A DNA stretch of 6,451 nt from Klenkia sp. (lineage in GTDB: Bacteria > Actinomycetota > Actinomycetes > Mycobacteriales > Geodermatophilaceae): assembly GCA_025966215.1 (NCBI GenBank), contig JAOPVM010000269.1, forward strand, positions 1 through 6,451, read 5' to 3'. This document shows positions 1 through 5,689 of the stretch, one piece after another. Both the position numbers and the translations under genes were made by a program. The stretch's first letter is position 1. Every line of letters begins with the position of its first letter. The notes under the pieces were generated by a model, which did not search any database, was not told where the DNA came from, and worked only from the letters and a program-made list of their open reading frames with translations.

Positions 1-1110
1 CGCGCCCCAGGCGTCCACGGCCGCGCCGGCCAGCGCCGCGCCGCCGGTGACACCGAGGGTCAGCCCGGTCGAGGTCCAGGTCAGGCCCTCGTTGAGCGCC
101 CGGCGGTCCACCCGGCTCTCCACCAGCGACATCCCGGAGACGAGCACGGGGGCGATGGCCAGCCCGGCGAGGAACGCCGCGGCGACCAGCCAGGGCAGTG
201 AGCCGACCAGCAGCAGGCCCTGGGCGGCGACGCCGAAGAACACCGCGCAGGCCACGAACCGGGCCACCAGCGTCCCGGGCAGCCGCACCACGCCGTAGGC
301 CAGCCCGGACACCAGACTGCCGCCGGCGTAGGCGGCCAGCGCGACCCCGGCCAGCACCGGGGCGCCCTGCAGCTCGGCGAAGCCGACGACCACCACGTCC
401 ATCGCGCCGAACACGGTGCCCACCGCGAGGTAGGCGGTGGCCACGACGACCAGCGTCGGGCTGAGCACCGACGCCCGCGAGCGCCGCTCACCGGGGGCGG
501 TCTCGGCGACCGGCGGCTGGGTGGCCTCCTGGCGGGCCAACCAGAACGCCCCGGACACCCCCACCACGAGGCCGACGACGAAGCCCGCGGGCGGGGCGAC
601 CAGGGCGGCCAGGAAGGTGATCGAGGGCGGCCCGACGACGAAGACGACCTCGTCGACGACGGACTCGAAGGCGAAGGCGGTCTGCCGGTCGTCGGCGTCG
701 TCCAGGGCGTGCGACCAGCGGGCCCGGACGGCGGCGCCCACGTTGGCCCCGCACGCCCCGGCCAGGGCGGCCAGCACGAACCAGGACCAGCGCGGGGCGT
801 CGAGGACCACCGCCGAGGCGAAGGAGAGCCCGAGCACCAGGTAGGCGATCGAGGCCCACACCAGCACCCGGCCCTGGCCGAGCCGGTCCATGCCGCGTGC
901 CCACTGCGGGCTGCCCACGGCGAAGGCCAGCGAGAGCGTGCCGGCGACGGCCCCGGCCAGGCCGTAGCTGCCGGTCTCGCCGGCGACGAGGAGCACCGAT
1001 CCCAGGCCGACCGTGGACATCGGGACCCGGGCGAGCCAGCCGGCGAAGGAGAAGGCCCGCGACCCGGGGACGGTGAAGATGCGGGCGTAGGGGGAGAACG
1101 GGTTGAGCAC
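1..1110 (-). CDS. MFS transporter (C-terminus beyond the left edge)
   Basis: This is an integral membrane permease of the major facilitator superfamily; the substrate cannot be told from sequence. The 370 visible residues hold about eleven hydrophobic segments (roughly 20-45, 49-70, 82-102, 108-130, 150-172, 174-193, 215-245, 252-275, 280-303, 306-328, 342-365). A polar loop at about 194-214 (RQEATQPPVAETAPGERR) separates the two six-helix halves, as is usual for the fold. Helix 4 ends in a GAAVRARW-like motif, and the NEGLTWTSTG stretch near 340-349 is typical of actinobacterial drug/sugar-type MFS proteins. The reading frame is open to base 1, so the twelfth helix and the tail lie outside. 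I chose the GTG at 1110 because the protein then opens with LNPFSPYARIF, which reads like a usual N-terminus; AGGAAG lies 14 bases upstream, a rather long spacing. An in-frame GTG at 1176 would add 22 residues. The gene diverges from the next one. Confidence 0.85.
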   Translation of the reverse strand, partial: MLNPFSPYARIFTVPGSRAFSFAGWLARVPMSTVGLGSVLLVAGETGSYGLAGAVAGTLSLAFAVGSPQWARGMDRLGQGRVLVWASIAYLVLGLSFASAVVLDAPRWSWFVLAALAGACGANVGAAVRARWSHALDDADDRQTAFAFESVVDEVVFVVGPPSITFLAALVAPPAGFVVGLVVGVSGAFWLARQEATQPPVAETAPGERRSRASVLSPTLVVVATAYLAVGTVFGAMDVVVVGFAELQGAPVLAGVALAAYAGGSLVSGLAYGVVRLPGTLVARFVACAVFFGVAAQGLLLVGSLPWLVAAAFLAGLAIAPVLVSGMSLVESRVDRRALNEGLTWTSTGLTLGVTGGAALAGAAVDAWGA

Positions 1111-1181
1111 GGGATCGATCTCGACTTCCTGGCCACAGGCGGAGACAGGGGGGCCTGCCGGACTCCCGGGTGGCACCGGCG

Positions 1182-1187
1182 ATCGTA
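1182..1187 (-). promoter_or_regulatory. Possible -10 element for the MFS gene
   Basis: Read on the minus strand this is TACGAT, a good match to the actinobacterial TANNNT -10 hexamer. Transcription would start near 1175, giving a leader of about 65 bases before the GTG at 1110, or an almost leaderless message if the GTG at 1174-1176 is the true start. I see no convincing -35 box at the usual distance. This is a single short match in GC-rich DNA, so it is suggestive only. Confidence 0.3.
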
Positions 1188-1193
1188 GGGGCC

Positions 1194-1201
1194 GGGAGAG
1201 G
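1194..1201 (+). promoter_or_regulatory. Ribosome binding site of the small membrane protein gene
   Basis: GGGAGAGG lies 8 bases before the ATG at 1210. It fixes that start over the out-of-frame ATG at 1202, which directly abuts the purine run. Confidence 0.6.
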
Positions 1202-1209
1202 ATGCCCGC

Positions 1210-1734
1210 ATGGCCACGTCGTCGGTGTTGCGTCCCTTCACCCGCCGCCGCGAGGACGTCGACCCGCACCGCGCGGAGAGCCGGGTCGCCGCCTACGTCT
1301 ACGGCAACGTGCTGGTGCTGGCCGCGGTCGTCGGCACCTCACCGGCGACGGTGGACTCCGGTACGGCGGTGGTGCTCGTCGTGGGCACCGTGCTGTCCAC
1401 CTACGTGGCGCACGTGCTGGCGCACTCCATCGGCGCGCTGTTCACCGGCGGCGACCGGCGGCGGGTCGTCCAGGCGCTGCGGGACGCCACCCCGATCCTG
1501 AGCTCGGGGGTGCTCCCGGCGGCCCTGCTGCTGGGCACCGCGCTGGGCTGGCCGTCCGAGCTGGTCGGACAGTCGCTGGCCTCGGCCGTCGGGGTGGTCC
1601 GCATCGCCGGGGTGGGTCTGGTCTACCGCCGCCTGCAGGCCGACGTCCCGCTGGGCCGCGCCGTCCTCGTCGGGGTCGCGGCGTCCGCGGTCGCCCTGCT
1701 CGCCGTCGTCCTCAAGCTGGCGTTGACCCACTGA
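1210..1734 (+). CDS. Hypothetical five-helix membrane protein
   Basis: I do not recognise this 174-residue protein beyond it being a small integral membrane protein. A charged, Arg-rich N-terminus (RPFTRRREDVDPHRAESR, about 8-25) is followed by five hydrophobic stretches at roughly 26-43, 51-72, 96-114, 118-139 and 150-172, and the protein ends four residues later. Helix 2 carries two histidines four residues apart (AHVLAHSIG, His68 and His72), which would sit on one helix face. A basic loop (GGDRRRVVQALRD, 80-92) should be cytoplasmic. There is no signal peptide and no enzymatic motif. The start is supported by GGGAGAGG at an 8-base spacing. It diverges from the MFS gene and lies 127 bases ahead of moaA, so it is probably its own transcript. 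It may be an actinobacterial conserved family of unknown function, but I cannot name one. Confidence 0.8.
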   Translation: MATSSVLRPFTRRREDVDPHRAESRVAAYVYGNVLVLAAVVGTSPATVDSGTAVVLVVGTVLSTYVAHVLAHSIGALFTGGDRRRVVQALRDATPILSSGVLPAALLLGTALGWPSELVGQSLASAVGVVRIAGVGLVYRRLQADVPLGRAVLVGVAASAVALLAVVLKLALTH

Positions 1735-1759
1735 GGATGCAACCCTCCGCAACCCGCCC

Positions 1760-1782
1760 GTGCGGCTCCTCAGGCCGCGCAC
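1760..1782 (+). terminator. GC hairpin between the membrane protein gene and moaA
   Basis: GTGCGGC (1760-1766) pairs with GCC...GCAC (1774-1782), with a two-base bulge and the loop TCCTCAG. There is no T run after it, so it would be at most a weak or Rho-assisted terminator for the upstream gene. The right arm can instead pair with GTGCG at 1791-1795 (CGCAC, 1778-1782), so two exclusive hairpins are possible. If moaA transcription starts at about 1862, as its -10 box suggests, the structure is not part of the moaA message. Confidence 0.3.
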
Positions 1783-1848
1783 ACCCGCAGGTGCGGAAGC
1801 CGGCGTGACGGCGCCCACAGCGCCCGGTGGAGGTGACGGAGGCCGCTC

Positions 1849-1854
1849 TACAGT
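1849..1854 (+). promoter_or_regulatory. -10 box of moaA, probably giving a leaderless message
   Basis: TACAGT fits the TANNNT consensus and ends 7 bases before the GTG at 1862. That is the spacing expected when the first transcribed base is the start codon itself, a common arrangement in actinobacteria. The purine-rich GGAGG at 1838-1842 lies 19 bases before the GTG, too far for a normal Shine-Dalgarno. No clear -35 box is visible. Confidence 0.45.
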
Positions 1855-1861
1855 CGGGCGG

Positions 1862-2923
1862 GTGACGACGCCGAGCCCGCTGCCCGACCCCCAGGTCCGC
1901 GTGCCCGACCCGGTGCCCGGCGCCCCCGGCACCGGCGGGCTGGTCGACCGGCACGGCCGCACCGCCACCGATCTCCGGGTCTCCCTCACCGACCGGTGCA
2001 ACCTGCGCTGCAGCTACTGCATGCCGCCGGAGGGCCTGGACTGGCTGCCCAAGGTCGAGCAGCTCACCGACGACGAGGTCGTCCGGCTGGTGCGCATCGG
2101 CGTCGAGCACCTGGGCATCGAGGAGGTCCGGTTCACCGGCGGCGAGCCGCTGCTGCGCCCGGGCCTGCCCGGCATCGTCGCGGCCACCACCGCGCTGCTC
2201 CCCCGCCCCGAGGTCAGCCTGACCACCAACGCCGTCGGGCTCTCCCGGATGGCGCCGGCGCTGGCCGCCGCCGGGCTGGACCGGCTGAACGTCAGCCTGG
2301 ACACCCTGGACCGCGCCCGGTTCAAGGAGCTCACCCACCGCGACCGGCTCCCCGACGTGCTGGCCGGCCTCAAGGCCGCCAAGGACGCCGGGCTCACCCC
2401 GGTGAAGGTCTACAACGTGCTGCTCAATGGGATCAACGAGGACGACGCCGTCCCGATGCTGGAGTACTGCCTGGAGCACGGGTACGAGCTGCGCTTCATC
2501 GAGCAGATGCCGCTGGACGCCCACCACGCCTGGACCCGCAGCGAGATGGTGACGGCCGAGGACATCCTGGCCAAGCTCACCGCGACGCACACGCTGGTCC
2601 CCGACGTCGAGGAGCGCGGCGCCGCCCCGGCCGAGCGCTGGCTGGTCGACGGCACCGACCTCACCGTCGGCGTCATCGCCTCGGTGACCCGGAGCTTCTG
2701 TGGGGCCTGCGACCGCACCCGGCTCACCGCCGACGGCCAGATCCGCAACTGCCTGTTCGCCCGCGAGGAGTCCGACCTGCGCACGGCGATGCGGGACGGT
2801 GCCACCGACCAGGAGCTGGCCGACCGCTGGCGGATCGCCACCCTCACCAAGCTCCCCGGGCACGGCATCGACGACCCGGCGTTCCTGCAGCCCTCGCGCC
2901 CGATGTCCGCGATCGGCGGCTGA
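1862..2923 (+). CDS. moaA: GTP 3',8-cyclase MoaA (radical SAM)
   Basis: MoaA catalyses the first step of molybdenum cofactor synthesis: using S-adenosylmethionine and two 4Fe-4S clusters it turns GTP into 3',8-cyclo-7,8-dihydro-GTP, the substrate of MoaC. All the hallmarks are present in the 353 residues. The radical SAM cluster motif is CNLRCSYC (Cys46, Cys50, Cys53), the SAM-contacting GGEP is at 93-96, and the C-terminal second-cluster motif is CGAC plus Cys297 (CX2CX13C; Cys280, Cys283, Cys297), overlapping the DRTR arginines that bind GTP. The C-terminus is the Gly-Gly tail (MSAIGG) needed for activity in this family. Length is normal for the family, with an N-terminal Pro-rich extension of about 25 residues. 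I chose the GTG at 1862 because of the -10 box 7 bases upstream; an in-frame GTG at 1760 would add 34 residues of non-conserved sequence inside a hairpin. The moaD-type gene follows after one base. Confidence 0.95.
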   Translation: MTTPSPLPDPQVRVPDPVPGAPGTGGLVDRHGRTATDLRVSLTDRCNLRCSYCMPPEGLDWLPKVEQLTDDEVVRLVRIGVEHLGIEEVRFTGGEPLLRPGLPGIVAATTALLPRPEVSLTTNAVGLSRMAPALAAAGLDRLNVSLDTLDRARFKELTHRDRLPDVLAGLKAAKDAGLTPVKVYNVLLNGINEDDAVPMLEYCLEHGYELRFIEQMPLDAHHAWTRSEMVTAEDILAKLTATHTLVPDVEERGAAPAERWLVDGTDLTVGVIASVTRSFCGACDRTRLTADGQIRNCLFAREESDLRTAMRDGATDQELADRWRIATLTKLPGHGIDDPAFLQPSRPMSAIGG

Positions 2924-2924
2924 G

Positions 2925-3167
2925 GTGAGCGTGACCGTGCGGTACTTCGCCGGGGCCCGCGCCGCGGTCGGGGTCGACACCGAGACCCGGGAGGCCGGCT
3001 CGCTGGACGAGCTGGTCGGCCAGATCGTCGACGAGCACGGCGCGAAGCTCGAGCGGGTGCTCACCGCCTGCTCGTTCCTGGTGGATGGAACGTCCACGCG
3101 GGATCGTGCGTTGACGCTGGGACCCGGGGCGGTCGTCGACGTGCTGCCCCCCTTCGCCGGAGGCTGA
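2925..3167 (+). CDS. moaD: Molybdopterin synthase small subunit / MoaD-ThiS family sulfur carrier
   Basis: This 80-residue protein has the ubiquitin-like MoaD/ThiS layout: an opening beta strand (VTVRYFAGAR, 4-12), a central helix (SLDELVGQIVDEHGAKLERVL, about 26-46), the LVDGT turn (52-56), a late strand (GAVVDVLPPF) and the obligatory C-terminal Gly-Gly (PPFAGG). In the family the terminal glycine is adenylated and thiocarboxylated by a MoeB/MoaZ-type enzyme, and MoaE then uses the sulfur to make the molybdopterin dithiolene. MoaD is favoured over ThiS by the length and by the moaA neighbour. The start GTG at 2925 lies one base after the moaA stop (TGAGGTG), with no real Shine-Dalgarno, so translation is probably coupled to moaA. 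A second GTG at 2931 would shorten it by two residues only. No moaC, moaE, moeA or moeB is in this window. Confidence 0.9.
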   Translation: MSVTVRYFAGARAAVGVDTETREAGSLDELVGQIVDEHGAKLERVLTACSFLVDGTSTRDRALTLGPGAVVDVLPPFAGG

Positions 3168-3219
3168 TCCACCCCGCTCGTGAGCTCGTTGCCTCACCCA
3201 CCTGAGACACCTGCCCGTC

Positions 3220-3231
3220 CCCCCGCGGGGG
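3220..3231. repeat. Perfect 12-bp GC palindrome before the first CNNM gene
   Basis: CCCCCGCGGGGG is its own reverse complement and ends 7 bases before the GTG at 3239. It fills the end of the 71-base gap after moaD; the same gap also holds a GTGAG...CTCAC inverted repeat (3180-3184 and 3193-3197). The G run is the only Shine-Dalgarno-like sequence ahead of this gene and would be paired with the C run in a folded message. It may equally be a protein-binding site or chance in such GC-rich DNA. Confidence 0.35.
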
Positions 3232-3238
3232 TCGCACC

Positions 3239-4636
3239 GTGATCGAGTGGTTGCTCGTCCTGGTCGGCATCCTGTTGATCGCCGCCTGCGCGGCCTTCGT
3301 CGCCTTCGAGTTCGCCCTGGTCACCGTCGACCGCTCGACGGTCGAGCGCCGGGCCGCCGACGGCGAGCGCGGTGCCGACGGCGTGCTGGCCGCGATGCGG
3401 ACGCTGTCCACCCAGCTCTCCGGCGCCCAGCTCGGCATCACCGTCACCAACCTGGCGATCGGCTTCGTCGCCGAGCCCTCGATCGCCGCGCTGCTCGCCG
3501 GGCCGCTGGAGTCGATCGGGCTCTCCGGCGGGGCCGCCCGCTCGGTGTCGATCACCCTGGCGCTGGTGCTGGCCACCGTGCTGACCATGGTGTTCGGCGA
3601 GCTGGTGCCCAAGAACCTGGCCATCGCCAAGCCCTTCGAGGTGGCCAAGGCCGTCTCGGGCTTCCAGCGCGGGTTCACCCGGGGCACCGCCCTGGTCATC
3701 CGGCTGCTCAACGGCTGGGCCAACGCGATCCTGCGCCGGCTGTTCGCGGTCGAGCCCCAGGAGGAGCTGGCCTCGGCCCGCTCCCCCGAGGAGCTGACCT
3801 CGCTGGTCCGCCGCTCGGGCACCACCGGCACGCTGGGCGCCGAGACCGCGGCCCTGCTCGAGCGTGGGCTGGCCTTCGGTGAGCTGCGGGCCAGCGACGT
3901 GGCCACCCGCCGGGTGCAGATGTCCACCGTGCGCGGGGACGACCCGGTCGCCGTCGTGCTGGCCACCGCCCGGGACTCCGGGCACTCCCGCTTCCCGGTG
4001 CTGTCCGTCGACGGCGTGGACGACGTCACCGGGTTGGTCCACGTGAAACACGCGCTGTCGGTCCCCCGTGACCGCCGCACCGAGGTGACCGTGGCCGACG
4101 TGATGGTCGAGGCGCTCTTCGTGCCCACCTCCCGCCAGCTGGACGACCTGCTGGTCGACCTGCGTCGCGGCTCGTTGCAGATGGCCGTGCTGGTCGACGA
4201 GTACGGCGGCACCGACGGCGTGGTCACCATCGAGGACCTGGTCGAGGAGCTGGTCGGTGACCTGACCGACGAGCACGACGACGACGCCGACGACTCCGAC
4301 GTGGACGACCGCGGTGACGGCACCTGGTCGGTGTCGGGCCTGCTGCGCCCCGACGAGGTCGCCGCGGCCACCGGTCTCACCGTCCCCGGCGACCGGCACT
4401 ACGACACGATCGGCGGGCTCGTGCTGCACCAGCTGGGCCGCATGCCCGAGGTCGGCGACCGGGTGGAGGCGCTCCGCCAGCTCCCGCCGGAGCTCGCCGA
4501 GGAGGCCGAGGGCCACCCCGGCGGCGTGTGGGTCGAGGTGACCGCCGTCGACGGCACCCGCGTGGAGCGGGCCGTGGTCGGCGAGCTCCTCCCCGACGGG
4601 GACGACGCGGACGAGCAGAGCGGGGTGCCGGCGTGA
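3239..4636 (+). CDS. CNNM/DUF21-CBS-CorC family membrane protein (full length)
   Basis: This is a member of the 'hemolysin family protein' group (CNNM transmembrane domain, formerly DUF21), proteins linked in other bacteria to Mg2+ or Co2+ export and resistance. The hemolysin name is historical and I would not infer toxin activity. In order over 465 residues: helix 1 (about 4-30, with FEFALVTVDRS), a conserved AQLGITVTNLAIG (63-75), further helices at about 100-120 ending in the family signature GELVPKNLAIAKP (120-132), a CBS pair (first about 217-275, second about 283-342 with VLVDEYGGTDGVVTIEDLVEEL), an acidic linker (HDDDADDSDVDD, 346-357), and a C-terminal CorC_HlyC domain (about 361-450) with HYDTIGGLVLHQLGR and PEVGDRVE. 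CBS domains usually bind ATP-Mg. The usual VMTPR at the start of the first CBS is here DVATRR. The start GTG at 3239 gives a proper helix 1 at once; the Shine-Dalgarno is poor. It overlaps the next gene by four bases. Confidence 0.92.
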   Translation: MIEWLLVLVGILLIAACAAFVAFEFALVTVDRSTVERRAADGERGADGVLAAMRTLSTQLSGAQLGITVTNLAIGFVAEPSIAALLAGPLESIGLSGGAARSVSITLALVLATVLTMVFGELVPKNLAIAKPFEVAKAVSGFQRGFTRGTALVIRLLNGWANAILRRLFAVEPQEELASARSPEELTSLVRRSGTTGTLGAETAALLERGLAFGELRASDVATRRVQMSTVRGDDPVAVVLATARDSGHSRFPVLSVDGVDDVTGLVHVKHALSVPRDRRTEVTVADVMVEALFVPTSRQLDDLLVDLRRGSLQMAVLVDEYGGTDGVVTIEDLVEELVGDLTDEHDDDADDSDVDDRGDGTWSVSGLLRPDEVAAATGLTVPGDRHYDTIGGLVLHQLGRMPEVGDRVEALRQLPPELAEEAEGHPGGVWVEVTAVDGTRVERAVVGELLPDGDDADEQSGVPA

Positions 4637-5658
4637 GCGACTGGATCGGCGTGCTGGTCGCCGTCGTGCTGCTGGGCGCCAACGCGTTCTTCGTCGGCGC
4701 GGAGTTCGCGCTGATCTCCGCCCGCCGCTCCGCCATCGAGCCGCTGGCCGAGGCCGGCAGCCGGCGGGCCCGCACCACGCTGCACGCCATGGAGCGGGTG
4801 TCGATGATGATGGCCGGCGCTCAGCTGGGCATCACCGTGTGCTCGCTGGGGCTGGGCGCGATCGGCGAGCCGGCCGTCGCCCACCTGCTGGAGCCGGTCT
4901 TCGACGCCGTCGGCGTACCCGAGGGCGCGGTCTACCCGATCTCCTTCGTGATCGCGCTGACCCTCGTCGTCGCCCTGCACGTGGTGATCGGCGAGATGGT
5001 GCCCAAGAACCTGGCGCTGGCCGGCCCGGACAAGGCCGCGCTCCTGCTGGCGCCGCCGCTGGCCGCCGTCGTCACCGTGCTCAAGCCGGTCATCTGGACG
5101 ATGAACGCGCTGGCCAACGCGGTGCTCCGGTTGCTGAAGGTCGACCCCAAGGACGAGGTCACCAGCTCCTTCACCCGCGACGAGGTCGCCGGGCTGCTGG
5201 ACGAGTCGCGGGCCGGCGGCCTCCTCGACGCCGCCGACCACGACCTGCTCACCGGCGCACTGACCCTGGAGGACCGGGAGACCCGCACCGTGCTCATCCC
5301 GCGCGCGGAGCTCACCGTGCTCTCCCCCACCGACGACGCGCTGGCCGTCGAACGGGTCGCCGCGGTCACCGGTTTCTCCCGCTTCCCGGTCGTCACCGAC
5401 GGCGAGCTCACCGGCTACGTGCACGTCAAGGACGTGCTGGTCGCCGACGGCGAGCCCGACGTGCGGGTCGCCGACATCACCCGCCCGCTCCCCCGGGTGG
5501 ACGCCGCCGCCGACCTGCGGAGCACGCTGCAGACCATGCAGGCCGACCGCGCCCAGCTGGCCGCCGTCGTCGACGGCGGTGCGGTGGTGGGGGTCGTGGC
5601 CCTGGAGGACATCCTGGAGGAGCTGGTCGGCGAGATCCGCGACGGTGCGCACCGATGA
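4633..5658 (+). CDS. CNNM/DUF21-CBS family membrane protein lacking the CorC_HlyC domain
   Basis: This 341-residue paralogue of the preceding gene starts on a GTG that overlaps its stop (GTGA, 4633-4636), so the two are translationally coupled and probably made in similar amounts. Helix 1 (about 4-28) holds GAEFALISARRS; then come AQLGITVCSLGLGAIGEP (63-80), helix at about 102-120, the signature GEMVPKNLALAGP (120-132), a short helix at about 138-168, and a CBS pair (about 217-272 and 278-335). The second CBS ends in ALEDILEELVGEI and the protein stops six residues later, so the whole C-terminal CorC_HlyC domain of its neighbour is absent. The second CBS also has DGGAVVG where the neighbour has DEYGGTDG. 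Family members of this kind dimerise through the membrane and CBS domains, so a heterodimer with the preceding product is possible (inference). The substrate, probably a divalent cation such as Mg2+, is inferred from the family. Confidence 0.9.
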   Translation: MSDWIGVLVAVVLLGANAFFVGAEFALISARRSAIEPLAEAGSRRARTTLHAMERVSMMMAGAQLGITVCSLGLGAIGEPAVAHLLEPVFDAVGVPEGAVYPISFVIALTLVVALHVVIGEMVPKNLALAGPDKAALLLAPPLAAVVTVLKPVIWTMNALANAVLRLLKVDPKDEVTSSFTRDEVAGLLDESRAGGLLDAADHDLLTGALTLEDRETRTVLIPRAELTVLSPTDDALAVERVAAVTGFSRFPVVTDGELTGYVHVKDVLVADGEPDVRVADITRPLPRVDAAADLRSTLQTMQADRAQLAAVVDGGAVVGVVALEDILEELVGEIRDGAHR

Positions 5659-5674
5659 CCTGCGCACCGATGAC
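5646..5674 (+). repeat. Tandem direct repeat, 14 bp twice, spanning a stop codon
   Basis: TGCGCACCGATGAC occurs at 5646-5659 and again at 5661-5674, with one base between, giving a 15-base period. Because 15 is a multiple of three, the stop TGA of the second CNNM gene (5656-5658) is repeated in frame at 5671-5673. The first copy lies within GGTGCGCACC (5644-5653), a perfect 10-bp palindrome. It most likely arose by a local slippage duplication; an operator for the small downstream gene is an alternative. Confidence 0.8.
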
Positions 5675-5682
5675 GAGGGAGG
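5675..5682 (+). promoter_or_regulatory. Strong ribosome binding site of the small CsbD-like gene
   Basis: GAGGGAGG lies 7 bases before the ATG at 5690. It is the best Shine-Dalgarno in the window and sets the start of the small gene, ruling out upstream in-frame starts inside the CNNM gene. Confidence 0.75.
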
Positions 5683-5689
5683 AACGGAC

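Noticed and set aside
1079..1211. ATGCGGGC (1079-1086) and its reverse complement GCCCGCAT (1204-1211) flanking the divergent gap
   Set aside because: Eight bases, 117 bases apart, in GC-rich DNA; expected by chance and one arm lies inside the MFS coding region.
81..1241. Minus-strand open frame of 386 codons
   Set aside because: It is a different frame from the MFS gene over the same DNA; its translation is an Arg/Pro/Ser-rich low-complexity string without helices, while the frame starting at 1110 gives clean membrane segments.
1735..1861. Possible molybdenum cofactor riboswitch ahead of moaA
   Set aside because: I looked for the conserved core of the Moco RNA element and did not see it, and the promoter geometry points to a leaderless message.
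3081..3097. GTGGA...TCCAC inverted repeat in moaD
   Set aside because: Only five base pairs, wholly inside a conserved coding stretch; no reason to see a regulatory site.
1712..3172. Long minus-strand open frame (486 codons) antisense to moaA and moaD
   Set aside because: Such antisense frames are common in high-GC coding DNA. The plus strand encodes all MoaA and MoaD motifs, and the antisense product has no recognisable domain.
3061..4516. Two long minus-strand open frames (about 440 codons each) antisense to the first CNNM gene
   Set aside because: Compositional shadows: Ser/Arg-rich or Gly/Gln/His-rich strings with no domain, opposite a well-supported gene.
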